Source of the DNA: Gnetum montanum
Lineage: Eukaryota > Streptophyta > Gnetopsida > Gnetales > Gnetaceae
Direction: 5' to 3'
DNA length: 64,000 nt
NCBI GenBank assembly: GCA_015680685.1
Contig: MNCI01008335.1
Span: 586,088 to 650,087 of the forward strand
Numbering within the stretch: the first letter of the stretch is position 1; every line of letters starts with the position of its first letter. Of the stretch, positions 22,921 to 36,080 are shown piece by piece. The position numbers and the translations under genes were made by a program. A model generated the notes under the pieces. That model ran no database searches and was not told where the DNA came from. It saw only the letters and a list, made by a program, of their open reading frames with translations.

Positions 22921-23059
22921 ACCTAATCCTATCCCTTTCACACACATACCTCATGGAAACACAATGCTTCCAACATTCATAGAAAAGAACTTAGAAACTA
23001 TCATGCTTACTTAAACAATAACACATTGGATTAAAGTAGGAGCACTTCCTAAGAAAAAA

Positions 23060-23430
23060 ATAGATCCTAGAAGTCCCTTAGTCTATCTCCAAATAGTGGG
23101 ACATAAACCATGTAAGGCTCTATTATATTATAGGTTAGGAGTGAATCTTATTTCACAAGTTATGTACAAGGCCTAGAATCTTCCTCCACTAAAGAAGAGT
23201 AACATTCGATTAGTGCTTACAAATTAGATAATTTTTATTTCACTTGGATAAGTGGAAGATGTAATCACCATCATAAGTGGTTGATCTTATCTTATTAATT
23301 TTCTAGTCATACATGTAGGAAAGAAAAAAGGAAATCATGGGAAGAGCATGGCTTAGAACTGTGGATCCTAAGCTTGGAATAAGAGAGTTATCCTTGGAAA
23401 CTTTTAAGAAAGAGTTCCATGTATCACATA
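23060..23430 (+). pseudogene. F1 aspartic protease (inactive)
   Basis: Aligned with F3 and M1: the region KPCKALLYYRLGVNLIS (about 23107-23155) is where the family has LLDLGSGVNLIS, so the active-site Asp and Gly are lost. KKSNIRL and VEDVITI follow as in the other copies. Stops interrupt the frame. Confidence 0.8.
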
Positions 23431-23899
23431 CAATAATAATAGGTGCAACTATGTATAGAAGATTTGAACCACAAAACACAAGGCTATTACAGCATGCAAT
23501 AGATGTATAGAAGACATTTATGTATAACAATGTGTGTATGCAACAACCACTAGACAAGAAGACACCCAATGATTGATTATTGAAAAAAAAAAGTAGAGTC
23601 TAACATATGCATGGAATCCTTAGATAAAATTACAAGTGCATATGTCAAATAAATAGATAAGTTAGAAAAATCAAGAAGACAACCTCCTTACATGAAATCG
23701 TAACAAAAGAAATACATTAAATGGAAACACTTAGAGATATAAGAAAAGTATAAACCAAAACCTCTAAAACTAAAGGCCCTACTGAATGCACTAGAGTATG
23801 CTTTCCTAAACAATAAAAAATTGGTAATCATAAATGCAAATCTTGATAAAGAGTAAAAGAGAATTATTGGAAGTGGTAAATAAATGGTCAACTGCATTC

Positions 23900-25300
23900 A
23901 CATGGTCCTATGATGAAATCACTAGTATCAATCCACACATTGGTCAACACTAAATCTATACATATCCAACCAATAAACCATGTCATCAACCTCAAAGACG
24001 ATTGAATCCCAAACTTATTGAAAGAAGTTGTCAAACAAGAGTTGGAAAAATTGTTAAAAGTTGCATTCATCTATTCCATAGCACATAGTAAATGGGTTAT
24101 CCCATTAGTCATTGTTCCAAAGAAAGGTGGCAAGTGGAGGATCTGCATTGATTTTTTATTGTTGAACATGGCATCATTCAAGGATCATTTTCCTCTACCA
24201 TTTGTTGACCAAGTCTTGGACAAAATTTCAGGACACTAGTATTAAAGTTTCTTGGATGAATATAGTGGATATAACCAAATCCACATTGCACTAGAAGATC
24301 AATAGAATACCACCTTCACTATTCAATGAGGAATGTTTGCATACAAGAAAATGTCATTTGACTTGTGTAATGCTCCTACTAATTTTTGGTAACTTGTTCT
24401 GAGTATCTTGCAAAAGCAAATTCGCAATGGAGTTGAAGTATTTATGAATGGTTTTTTCACATACAGGCCAGACTTCAAACAAGCCTTGGACCATTTAGAG
24501 CAATTTTTAAAAAGATGTGTTGAAACTAATTTGAAGCTCAATTGGAAAAAGAGCTACTTAATGGGTCAATATGAAATAGGTATGAAACATAAAGTATCTC
24601 ATAAAGGAATAGAGGTAGATCTAGAAAATATTAAAATCATTCAAAAATTCACTAAGAGGACACAAACAGTCAACAATATTAGATCATTTCTTGACCACAT
24701 AGGATATTACAAGATATTTATTGAAAACTTTTCAAAGATTGCAAAATCACTAGTCAAACTAACAAAGAAAGATGCACCATTTTAATAAACAGAGCAATGT
24801 AATAAAGAATTTGAGATCCTAAAATAGAAATTGATTGAGAAATTAATCCTTTGAGCTTTGGATTGGTCCAAGCCTTCTCACATTATGATAGATGCTTTAA
24901 ACTACACATTGGAAGCAATGTTAACTCAACTTGATAACCAGAAACAACATTATTATATACATTAGCCAGTCGAACCATCACGAAGGCATAAGTCAGTTAC
25001 ACCATCATAGAGAAGTAGCTTATAGCTCTAGTGTACATGCTTGAATAATTTGAATACTATGTGCTTGGTACCCTATTTATGTCTATATTGATCAAAATGC
25101 TATTAATTTTTTGATGAATAAACTATTAGTAAGTTTGAGAGTGATAAGATGGCTTGTTATCTTGCAAGAATTTGACATTACAATGATTGATAAAAAAGGA
25201 ACTAAAAATGCTATAGTAAATCACTCATCAAGGTTAAGATAGGAAACTCAAGAAAATGACAAGCCAATATTAGATCAATTTCAGAACAAAAATTTATTCA
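23900..25300 (+). pseudogene. F1 reverse transcriptase and RNase H (inactive)
   Basis: Frame 24018-24239 carries VIVPKKGGKWRICIDF with the first catalytic Asp. Frame 24408-24785 covers the catalytic hairpin, but FMDDF is FMNGF, so both Asp residues are lost. The RT connection (VNNIRSFLDHIGYYKIF) follows. RNase H is visible at about 24860-25180 with IMIDALNYTL and VYIDQNAINFLMNK. Order and content match M1 and M2. Confidence 0.85.
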
Positions 25301-25329
25301 CAAAAACAGCAATGGTTGTAGATTCAACA

Positions 25330-26740
25330 GTGAAGTCAAGATTACTAATTACATGACATATCCTACTACACAAGAACTTCTTGTTGAATGGAATAAAAAA
25401 CAAAAAAAATAGTTTTTCTATAGGATAAAGAGATTTATAGAAATTAATGGAAATTTCTACAAGATATGTGTTAACAAGTTAATAAGATGGTTTGTTCTAG
25501 AAGAAAATCAATATAGAGTCCTACAAGATGCACATGAAGGACCATGTGGTGCTCATTATGTAGGATGGCAGATAGCACTAAAACTAATGATGGTAGGTTA
25601 CATTTGACCTACCATATTTAGGAATGCACACTAATTTTTGCAATCTTATGAAAGATGCCAAAAAGATGGAGGATTGACAACCAAAAATGATGGACCATAT
25701 CTATGGATATAGCCATTAGAACCTTTCGATAGTTGGGGCATTAACATTATGGGGCCTATCACACCAATGTCAAATGGAAATTCCTATATCATAGTAACTG
25801 TTGATTATTGTACAAAGTGGATACAAGTAGCTACATTTAAATATTTCACATTTGCAACAATTGCAAAATTCTTTCAACATGTGGTGAATAGATTCAGAGT
25901 ACCACACACGCTAGTATTAGATAATGAGACTTACTTTACATGAGCTACATTTAAAAAGCTAATGCAATAACTTGGGGTTAATCACAAATTAACTACACCT
26001 TATCATCCCTAAGAAAATGGTCAAGTCAAAGTGACTAAAAGAGAAATCACAAGGATATTAGCTAGAACTATTAGTTGATATCTAAAGGACTAAAGCATCA
26101 AATTTAATGATGTTTTATGGGCATAAAGATCAACCTAGAAACTTTATATAGGGTATTCAACATATGAGTTAGTTTATGGCAAACTACCTACTTTCCCAAT
26201 CCAAGTAGAACTAAATACCCTTTCAACTACTAGTACCCTTGACCAAGATCTCAACATAACTCAAAAATAATGCTTAATAAATATGAATCTCTTAGATGAG
26301 AATTGAATGATTGCACAAATGAGTAATGAAGTCCACAAGAAGTGCTCCAACTATAAACATGATACCAAAATAAGACAAGCATTTATCAAGCCTGATGATA
26401 AAGTCTTTTACTATAATCTCAATCCTGTTCTATAAAAGGCTAAGTTCCAACCTCTATGGGAAGGACCTTATATCATCCATGCTACATACCAATCTAGTGC
26501 TCTATAAATTTACCACCCAAAAAACCCAAAAAAGCTTATTCTCATCAATATTCAACAAGTAAAACCATTATGTGACTTTTCTTACTCCTCCAAGGACCCT
26601 ACCCTATCCATAAAACCATTGACTACCCATTCAATATTCCAAATTTACAAGCTTCATAGCTTCTTCACTACAACTCTAATTTGAGTGATTCTTGAAATCT
26701 TCTATTCACAGAGTGACCAACTTAGTCATGGAAAAGAGTG
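25330..26740 (+). pseudogene. F1 integrase (inactive)
   Basis: Zinc domain: DAHEGPCGAHYV, then a changed Cys pair (YERC). Core: WGINIMGPI (first Asp to Asn), LVLDNETYF (second Asp kept), and ENGQVKVTKREI, where the catalytic Glu is Lys. A TAA at 26010-26012 replaces the Gln of the HPQ-NGQ motif, the same stop as in M1 and M2. The C-terminal domain has LWEGPYII near 26455. Frame 25749-25943 is the longest open part. Confidence 0.85.
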
Positions 26741-27076
26741 TTGTGCATAGTTTGTGGGATTCACATAAATTTTTTCTAATACTTGGAAGAACATATTAAG
26801 GATAATAATAATATAAAGAATTATATTTTAACTAAATAAAAAATAATAAACTAAATGATTCCTTCTAAATAACTATTCAAATACACTTTAATTAAGAAAA
26901 TCCAACAATTAGTGGTTTCTTTCAAATTTTTTCTAACACTACAACTTAATAAGAGATAAAAAGTAATAATAATGATTAATTTTGATCAAAACCCAAGAAC
27001 TCTAGAGAGGATTATGAACCATTAAAAACTTATTTGAAATCCTTAGGTAATCTTAAAAGAATTTTTATGAATATAG
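26741..27076 (+). other. F1 short spacer between integrase and ORF3
   Basis: AT-rich, no gene. It is far shorter than the M1/M2 spacer and lacks a clear TATA box with U3-like motifs. ATATAG directly before the ORF3 ATG could serve as a splice acceptor, so ORF3 here might be spliced from the genomic RNA. Confidence 0.5.
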
Positions 27077-29842
27077 ATGCCTCCTAAAAGACTTGAAGCT
27101 GAAAGACCCTCATAACAACATGGTAAGAGACCTAGAATAAGAGGACAATTTGGAAAACAAACATTACAGGTTGAGCAAGCAGCCTATTCCTATAATATCC
27201 ATAAGCCCACACATGCAATAGGGTAATCCATGTAGGCCAAAGCCAAGGTACTACCTGCTCAAAAGTAAGGATAACATCTCATGCTATCAAATGAATGTCT
27301 CCAAGCTATTCAAGAAAAGTTCATCATGCCACAATCATAGTAAAACTAAACTTTGGACTATTCATGTAGTTTAACCTTGCTAATGTTCAAGAGCAACTTC
27401 AAGCCTCTCATCTTTGGCCTACAATCTCATGTAATGGTGAATGGTACTTGGGGAAAGTGTACTAATTTTAGAAAAATAAACAAGGTGAAGAAATAATCAA
27501 GATACAATGAATCATAGTGCCCTATTCAACTAAGGCGGTAGCCAAGGCACTGAATCTTCCCAATGTTGGAGCCAACATTACCCAAATCTCTACTAGGTCT
27601 ACATAGAGGTAAGGAACTTATGGCTACAAAGGATCTCTAGAAAAAGGAAGAAAGAATATAATGGATTGTCCATAGAAGATAAGATCTACTTTAAAATTAG
27701 AACCTACCATCCATTCTCAACCAAAATATTAAACAAAATTTTCACCTATGTGGCTAGAGAAAGTGCTATCTTAATGGGAAAATTTTAGGCTAACATGACT
27801 CATTTATTATTTTTGGAGATCTAGAGAAGCTTTGAAGAAATAAGGTAGAGAAATTAATCATAGCATTCCATTACCTTATTAGAATGCTATGTTAACAAGA
27901 AGGAATTCTAAGATACACAAATAATGTTCTTTGCAAAGCCTAGAATGCTTATTATGCTAAAATTTCAAAATGAGTGCCTCCAAAGAAAGATCAATTGGAG
28001 AAGACAACAAGCACTAAAGTAATTATTGGATCTACATCAGCTAGAAACATCCCAACCTTGGGACAAGAGCAAGTAGAATCCAATGAATCAACACCATTTG
28101 CTAATAGGCTAGGACCAAGTGCTCCACTAGCATAGTAAGACTATGAACCCTTACTAAACCATCTGCAACAAATAGCTGATACAATAAGATGGGGAAGCAA
28201 TATGTCTCTAGCATGTATAGAGTGAGGGATAATCTAAGTAAACCCACTATATCAACAGGATATACAAGTGGTCAAATCTCATTACAAGTAAGAGAAGATG
28301 AACACTAGGCACAACAAATATTAGGTAATTCTGCAATCTTCCAAGTAATGCTAGAAATAGGAGAAGGAGCCACAATGGTGGTTATGCAACATTAGGATGC
28401 AATAGGAATAACTAAGGTTATCACAAATCATATCAAGAAATATTTCAACATTCCCATTGTGCCACTAGCTAATATGATTGGAGCAAAAGATGTAGAAACC
28501 ATAGCCGAGACATCCATGATCCCAAAGAAGCACAACGATATTTTGGAATGACTATTGCAAACTAGACATGTGATGTAGAATCTCTTTGATATCCCAAGTG
28601 GTATCATTGCATTGTATTCAAAACTAATTTTAACTAAGGACAAGCTAGTTATGATAAAAAACTAGAGTAGAGCATGCATAAAATGAAGATAAAAGGATAC
28701 AAACACAATTGGCCACATTAAGGGCAAAAAAGCAAGACCATGCATAATATATTGGTCCTAACTAGCTAGAGGAATTTTTAAATGAATAAATGGACCAATT
28801 GATGGCCAAGTATGCCCAAATGGATATGCAAAAGGATAAGGAAACATGGAACACCTTAGTGGAAAAAGCACAAACTTACATCCATGTCAAAGCCTTACTT
28901 GCCATAGAGCAAGAAAACAAGAAAATTGTTGCTGAAAATATGAAGTTGACCAATATTAAGAAGTAGAAAATATGCTAGAAAGAAGCATTCATCAACTACG
29001 GGAGTAGTTTATTTAAGTCAACCTCAACATAAGAAAATTTACAACAGAAAACAAAACCTTATCAATGGAAGAAGTTTTTGCTATATGTCAAAAGTCAACC
29101 ATTGAAATTAGCATGTCGAAAAATAAGGCCAAGATACATGAACAATTAAAGGAGCACTTCAAAGATAAGGTGGGCATGTATAAGCAAATCAATAAGAAGG
29201 AAATTCATATGATTAAAGCCAAGATAAGCTCTATAACACCATAGACATCTAATTGATAGCCTATCTTGGACAATCTTGCCCATGTGCATAAATCTAAAAT
29301 AAAAAATAAAGGCCTGCAGATAGAGGACCCAATAGAATACATGGATTAGTAGATCTTTGATATGCTAATATAGCCATGTTAACAAAAGGTAGGCCTAGAA
29401 TAGAATTTGAGTAGCATGTGGTCATAGTATATGCATTATATGGGAAAGAGTTTGCAAAAAGAAAGGATGCACAACAAAAGCTTCACATTGCAAACTCCAA
29501 GCTCCAAGCAATAAAAGCTAGCTGTTGGGACCAAAAAGATGTAGCAACAAAATTGGCTTGAAGAATGACTAACTACCAAGAATTAAGAAAGATAGCTACA
29601 GCATTTGAAGAAGCGAGAAAGTAGTTTATGGCATGGTATGTGAAGGCTAATAAAATGTTCCCATAGTGGCCATGTTAATGAAAGTACCACCTCCAACAAA
29701 CATTGTAGAATTCATCTAGATGATACATGACCCAAGATTAGAAGATAAAAAGCTTCAAGCACTCTTGAACAGATATCAATTCCAGAAGCTCAACAACAAA
29801 GGAAAGAAGAAAATGGAGGAGCCATCACCACCTAGAACTTGA
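27077..29842 (+). pseudogene. F1 ORF3: coiled-coil protein of unknown function (broken)
   Basis: It begins MPPKRLEAERPS and ends about 920 codons later. Homology to M2 ORF3 is visible in the N-terminal globular part (NGEWYLGKVY here, SGEWYMGETY in M2; ALNLPNVGAN here, ALGFPNIGTL in M2) and at the C-terminus (MIHDPRLEDKKLQALL here, VHDPKSKEEKMKVLL in M2). The segment 28690-29640 is rich in Lys, Glu, Gln and Ala with helical heptads. Stops are frequent, mostly TAG/TAA at likely Gln codons. It shows that ORF3 is older than the split between the F1 and M subfamilies. Function not known. Confidence 0.6.
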
Positions 29843-30080
29843 AGGCCACATTGAGATTTTTTTAATTAGTTTTATTTTGTTTTGTTTAGATTTTTCTTAT
29901 CATGTGTGTTAGGCATGTGATGCATGATAATTTTGTGAACATCACTCGAACCAAAATCTGACATTCATCATAAATCCATTCATGTATATAACTCATCATG
30001 TCAAAGTTTATTTGTAACCCTACAATTTTGTAAGAAACTCTATACTCTTTTTGTTTTACCTCAAGAACAAGTTTTTAGTT

Positions 30081-30093
30081 AGTTGTTGGGGTA
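30081..30093 (+). other. F1 polypurine tract
   Basis: AGTTGTTGGGGTA lies directly before TGATAAAAC, the start of the 3' LTR, matching the tracts of M1 and M2. Confidence 0.65.
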
Positions 30094-30360
30094 TGATAAA
30101 ACCTTTATTATGCAACCTACAATATCATATCTATGATATCATAGTTAGTATATCATAACTTTGCATACATCAGCATAGATGCGATGTAGTGGGCCATGGT
30201 CATGCTTATAAATACCAACCCACCATCACGTCAAAACAAGGAACTTTCTCCAACAAGAAACTTAAACTTATAGTTAGAGTGAATACACATAGTGTGGTAA
30301 ACTACAATTGTACATAGTATTTATTTCAATAAATTATTCCTATTGTCACATTTTCAACAT
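30094..30360 (+). repeat. F1 3' LTR, 5' part (end unresolved)
   Basis: It starts TGATAAAACC. It carries several GATATC-like repeats (30120-30165), a TATA box (CTTATAAATACC, about 30207-30218) and an AATAAA (30329-30334). Layout matches the first third of the F3 LTR. I cannot place its 3' edge; the text after about 30360 is unlike the other LTRs, so it may be truncated. Confidence 0.55.
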
Positions 30361-32106
30361 TATTATGGAGCAGTGATGATTCTTGGTAGGCTTTTAAAAA
30401 GTTGATAAAGTTATGCTACTTTGGTTTTATAAAAATATATTTGAAACTAGCCTACCAAATACCAAATACAAGGCAAAGATTTTAAAGATGATATTTCAAT
30501 TAAAACATCAAAGCAACATTGGAGGAGAATATTGGGTTTACATGATGGATATATCCAAGATAGGGAGCTTATATTTTAATTGGAAAATTGATTAACTTTC
30601 AAAGGGAATTTGATAAACTTTCAAAATTAATTAATCAATTCTAAAATTCCCAAAACAACGCTCATCAAAATATTAGATTTTATCCAAAGTTTTTATGCAA
30701 AGTTGCTACAACGGATGTCCAAGAAATCAGTGGCCATGGCATGGTGCCAAGTGCTGATTTGAACTATAGAAAATATTGAATGGTTTCCAACGATGCCAGA
30801 TCTGCCAACTTCCAGAATCAAACCCTTACTTTTTCAAAAGGAAATGTGGCATCCATGGCCTAAAACACAACTAGAAATGTAGTCTAAAATGCAGCAGTTG
30901 GCCGTGCATCATGGATTTCAACCAAAATAGGCCACGAGGATCATTCAACATAGCACCGAGCTCATTCGAGCACTAATGCTCTTAGATCTATGGCTTCCAT
31001 AGCCATTAAAATCATGTGTTTGCAAATAAACTTGTAGTTGTAAAAGCCTCCTTCATTTGTAGATACCTTGATAGTGAAACCCTTGAAACCCTCATAATGC
31101 TTACCTCATTATCAATGTTGATTTCTCAGCCAAGGGGATCTAAGAGGCAAAAATTATAGAGGCTTGTTGGTAGATTACCTATCCACAATAGCACTCATAT
31201 AGGTAGCAAAAGCAATGTTATTTTTGCAACCTTACATGTTGCAAAGTGGTGTTTGAGAAATTAATCAAAGATTATACACTACCACACTAGACATGAAGGA
31301 AAATATGGAGTTATGAACAAGTGGTTACTACCCTACAGAGGCACACAGTGTTGAAGGAGTATGTGGAAGCATATCATGGCTGCTCACCAATAGTTTAGCC
31401 ATGTTTACTATTGTGATTTTTAATTTCCACCAGCACCCATGATTATTATCCAAAATATTAGGATTTTGCATCACATATATTTGGATTAAGGTTTTAGTAT
31501 GGAATTATAGAATGACCAAAGAAATAATCATAAGATTAAACCATGATATGGAAAGAAGAAGAATAAAATATAATGATTAAATATGAACAACCATAGATTG
31601 ACTATCTTGAAATTGTATTTGGATGACTTGGAATTGAAGAAGGCACCTTGAATTAGAGTTATCTCTATTTTAAAAGCATAAAATTATTTTATCCCCATAG
31701 GAAGATATATTCTAAGGGTTAATGTGCCAAAAAATGGAGAGCTCATATTAAGGATAAAGCCTCAAAAATATTAAGAAAAATAAAATAGGATATTTATAAG
31801 TTAGTTCTTGGGCAGGACACTTGCCAACTATGGCTTAAATTTCTCATGAAAGTTATGAATTCTTAGGGTGCTTACGAATTAATCCCCTAGATATTTGTAA
31901 CACCCTTAACTACTAATGATTGTTGTAACTATCCTAAGGTCACTATAAAATGGCATTCAAAGCTAGAAACAAGGGGAAGGATTTTGGGTAGAAGATACTT
32001 AGAAGAATATTAAAGATTATAAAAACATGAATTGCCATGACATCAATTCATCTACTTTGTTTTAATGTTGTGAGTTCATTTCTTCCCATTTTTTTTAGTT
32101 ACTTAG
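30361..32106. other. Unassigned stretch between F1 and M2
   Basis: No ORF of note. The middle (30700-31450) is slightly richer in GC and could be older single-copy DNA. Near 31890-31960 a plus-strand TTGTAACT...CTATAAAATGG resembles, inverted, the promoter-like text at the window start, so an LTR fragment cut by M2 is possible. Confidence 0.35.
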
Positions 32107-32971
32107 TGATGAGTAGTGAGGTACCCCTATGCCCAACCATATGAATCACAAGAGTTCATGGATGATTTGGTTGAATTTTATGAACTTTATCATTTCTAGT
32201 GCACTAGCCCTTTAGGAAGTGAATCTAACCTTGAAGTCAATCATTGTCCTCCCAATTACACTTGTGATGTACATTGGTATGGTTAAGTGTAAATGAGGCA
32301 TCCAATTTTTATCATTTTGTATTTTATATTGTGGATGCCTGAAATTTAGATAAAAAGAAGTTTAATTAACTAATCTAAATGATTAATTAATTAACCATTT
32401 AACTAATCCTAACATAAGAATCCATTCCCCCTTTCCATACATGTTCTGAATCCACGTATCCACTATTGGGTGACCAAATGTTATGATATTGGGCATACCA
32501 AGCAATAATGCTACTGGGATTACCAAGTGAATACATGTTACGCTTGAAGTGGTCATACTTATGTATTTAATCTATCTAGCTTAATAATCTCATTAACTCA
32601 ATTGCTTAGAAAATAATTGCCAATTAATTAAGAATAATTAACAAATAATTGAAAACATTGAATGCATAAGTAAAATAGCTAATCTATCCAAAGTGTTGCA
32701 AGGTTTATCAAAAATCTCATCTTTATTACCACACATACTATCGTGCTCAGGTACAACAATGCTCGAATAAAGATCCGTACACTCAATGACTCTTTCTATG
32801 GGCACTTAGGGAAACAATTCTAACATTTGAATGGAAAAAATGCAAGAGCTTCACTACTACTAAAATCTTGAATCCCTATAAATGTGGTTGATAGACATGT
32901 ATTTATAAGTGATGGACAAACACCATGTCAACAAGGCCTTATCAACACAACCAACCAACAATGATTCATCA
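32107..32971 (-). repeat. M2 3' LTR (865 bp)
   Basis: TGATGAGT at one edge and ATTCATCA at the other; aligned along its length with 44437-45283, differing by scattered substitutions and small indels. Confidence 0.9.
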
Positions 32972-32985
32972 CACCCCCCACGACT
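32972..32985 (-). other. M2 polypurine tract
   Basis: Minus strand GTCGTGGGGGGTG immediately precedes the 3' LTR. Confidence 0.8.
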
Positions 32986-33249
32986 AACGAAAAATTGATC
33001 CTTGAGTTATTTTACAAAATTGGGAAGGTATGAGATTATTGATTGACTTTTCTTTCAACAAAACAAACTTGACTGACTTAACAAAAAATGGAGTGCTTGA
33101 GTGTATGAATTAACCAATTACAAAACTAGTGGTGTTTAGGACACAAATTGAACACCATGATACAACTCTTCAAAAAATTTGCACAACATGTTCCTTGATG
33201 ATGTGAAACTTGTTGGAGAAGATCAAATAGTCCTAGGTGGTGGTGGTTC

Positions 33250-36080
33250 TTAAGGCTCTAAGGAACCTTCACTGGCTTCATGTACTGGCAGTGGTTGAGG
33301 CAACTGCGGTTGTCCTGCTACTACTACAACTTTAGGTGGGAGGCAGAAAGCATCCAGCAATACTTTCATTTTCTCCTCCTTACTCTTGGGATCATGCACT
33401 GTCCATGCAACTTTTCCAATGTGGGTTGGAATGGGCACATCCTAAGGACACGGGATCGCTAGAAAAAACTCCTTGACATTGAGAAACTAGGTAGCGAACT
33501 ATTTGTGTTCAATGTCAAACGCTCACACTATGTTGTTCAGCTCCTACTAGTCATTCATCCATTTGGCTAGGTCCTCAATGATGGATCATTGATCTTTGAA
33601 TCATCCTTTGAGGACTTCAATTTTAGCATTAGTAGTCTCAAGCTTTTGTTTGGTGTCCTTGTGGTGTTTGAACTCAGCCTTGTATAACATATATGAGCTA
33701 GCCATCTATTTCTCCAAACCAATAGTGGTCATCCAGCTATCAGCATTGCTAGGTTTTCATAATGAAGATTGGCCAACTCCATATATTCTATCATCTCTTC
33801 AAATTACAACTCCTTCAAGTGAATCTTCACTTTATTGTAGGCATTAATCCCATCAAGGATGGGCTACCACATATCTCTTCCTTGCTGGAGTTGTTGGAGG
33901 GCTTCATTTACTATAGCCTTTGCCATCTATATTTCTTTTTTATTAATTTCCTTTTGCAATCTAACCTAGTCCTTGTAGTGATTTTTCACCCTCTCAAACT
34001 TGAGAGCTTTTTTCTTCTAGGTAGTGATTTCACTAACAAACTTTTATCGTAAGGTGTGTACCTCCTTCATTGATACATTTTGGTTCTCCACGATCAATTT
34101 TCTTAGTTTATTATTGAATCTAGAAAGTTGCTCCTACTGTTGATGAATGAATTCTTGCATTTGATCTCTTTGAGTATCAACGTTTCATAGATGATGATTT
34201 TGCATGATCAATGCTTCATTTTCTTAGCACATCTAATTCAAGTCCTTTTTAATTGAATGCATTTCAACTTCTACCATGGACTATTTGAAGATGTCCATTA
34301 CTACTTCCTCCTTAGCCTTTTGAAATCATTCCTAAAGCTATTTGATGGCTTCATATCTTATTTTTGTTGGGCTGAGGATTGTTTGGTATGCAAGTTGGGC
34401 ACAAAGTTCAGCAACCTCCATGGCCAAGCATTGATTTTGCTCTTGGGCCATTTCTAGTTACCCTTCCAAAATAATGCATTTTCCCCTTACATTTAGTAGC
34501 TCTGACTGGTTTTTAGTGATGTTCTCTGGAAGATCAAAGATATCCAGAGTCAGTTTCCTGATTCCTACTAGTCATTCTAGTCATTTTTTGTGCTAAGCTA
34601 TGTTCAATTTCCTAATGATCATGCCTATGGATGTCTGCAAATCTTGGAGTGCAAATACATCTGGTAAAAATGTTGCAAGTGCATTCAATGCTTTAGATAC
34701 ATAATCAACTACCACTTCTATTACTATTTCCTTCCCTTAGTGCTACATCACTAAGATAGTTTCCTCTTCACCTTTCTCCAACCTCATTGAGAAAGTGGCA
34801 ACATTCCCAAAGATTTCTAGGAATAGATGATGTATTGCTAATGACACCATCACCTCCCAAGCATTGGGATCCAACCTCAAAGGTAGCTATGTTCTTTGGG
34901 AAAAGAAAATGGAACCATCCCTCTCCATCTAGCTAACTGTTTGGGCCATCTCATTAAGATGGCTCATTGCTAGCTGATACACAAATGGATCTACCCCACT
35001 CATTCCTACTTACTACTCTTGTTTACTCAAGAGCTACTCTTGAATTTGTTGTAGATGCTCAAGGAATACGTAGGCCTCTAGTGTTGACTCCTAAGTGGGT
35101 GGTGGTGGTGGTAGCTCCTCTTCTTGAATGGTTGTTGGTGTTTTTTCTTTCATGATTTCCACCCATGAGGCCAACGGGGTATACCTGAGAGTGTCATTTG
35201 AATAGCAAACAATACCTACCAACTTGCAGATTTTTCTTATAAGACATAGAAAGGGTAAGATCCTCCTTCCACATTTATTCTCCTTGAAGTGTTTCTCAAT
35301 CTCCAAATAAATTAGCTGTGGAAGGTTAACGAGAAATTTCCTGCTTAGAGTGACCAATGCATGAGTAGAGAAGGCAATCACCTTGCTTGGCCTCACTATT
35401 GGATTAATGTGATGGACCATGCTCTTGAAATAAATTTTCTCCACTGGTGTAAGCACACCATACTTCTTATGATCAACCCTGTAACATCGGTAAGTCCACT
35501 CCCTTTTTTCCTCAGGGTTGCATTTTGTTGATATCTCTATGAATAGTGTTCCAATGTTTGGAAACCCTAGTGCCTGTGCAATGGCCTCGACCAAGTAGGA
35601 CACTTGAACATCCTTGATTTTTATAATAAACCTTGGCCTTTGGCTATTTTATAAGAGATAGGTCTCTCCCATGTACCATTCCCCACTAGTCGTGATGATT
35701 GGCCACATGGGAGAGGTTTACAATTGTGTTCTGACATCCTCTAGAGCTTTTTCTAAAAATGGTCCAAAGTTTATCTCTTGAAGAATTAATCTTTGCATCT
35801 CTTGGGACTTGATGATGTCTAGGTAGGCTTGAGTTAGAGTGACCTCAAGCTTTGGCATAGGTCCAGGTGCTTCTCCTCATTGAGATTGCTCTATAGGCAC
35901 TTCTTCTTCTAGAATCTGTCAAACAGATTCCACTTCAGGCTCCTCATGAAGAGATCCCATTGCATGGGTCACCTATTATTATTCTTGGCCTTGTTCCTAC
36001 TGGCCCTATCCAACTTTGGGTCATTTCTCCCATGTTTGTGAGGGTTCTCCTTCTTGTGGGTGCTTTTGTTTAGGTGCCAT
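33250..36080 (-). pseudogene. M2 ORF3: third ORF, coiled-coil protein of unknown function
   Basis: About 943 codons from ATG (36078-36080, MAPKQKHPQEGEPS) to TAA at 33250. The N-terminal third is acidic. A globular domain follows (about residues 150-330; longest open piece 35091-35603, with VSYLVEAIAQALGFPNIG), then a Pro run. The C-terminal half is a long coiled coil rich in Gln, Lys and Glu (plus 34250-33600), and the end is VHDPKSKEEKMKVLLDAF. Breaks are mostly TAG/TAA where Gln fits the coiled coil. No membrane segment or signal peptide seen. Conserved in M1 and F1, so it was selected in the past. I do not recognise the family; a Gag-like or transposon-mobile-domain role is possible but unsupported. 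Confidence 0.7.

Larger units (their letters stand above)
20301..30360 (+). mobile_element. Element F1: Ty3/gypsy copy lacking most of its 5' LTR
   Basis: Contains the last about 21 bases of a 5' LTR, PBS, gag, protease, RT, RNase H, integrase, ORF3, PPT and a 3' LTR start. It belongs to the same broad family as M1 and M2, in the opposite orientation, but integrase and ORF3 are only about 350 bases apart, so the 2-kb spacer with the internal promoter is absent. All genes are heavily mutated, including both RT catalytic Asp residues. The 3' LTR end is not resolved. Confidence 0.8.

Noticed and set aside
33596-34457. Several plus-strand ORFs of 60-96 codons
   Set aside because: All are antisense to the Gln/Lys-rich coiled coil of M2 ORF3 and look hydrophobic only for that reason; not conserved as proteins in M1.
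35091-35603. Host gene call for the 170-codon minus-strand ORF
   Set aside because: It is collinear with degraded sequence in M1 and F1 and lies inside M2, so it is part of the retrotransposon ORF3.
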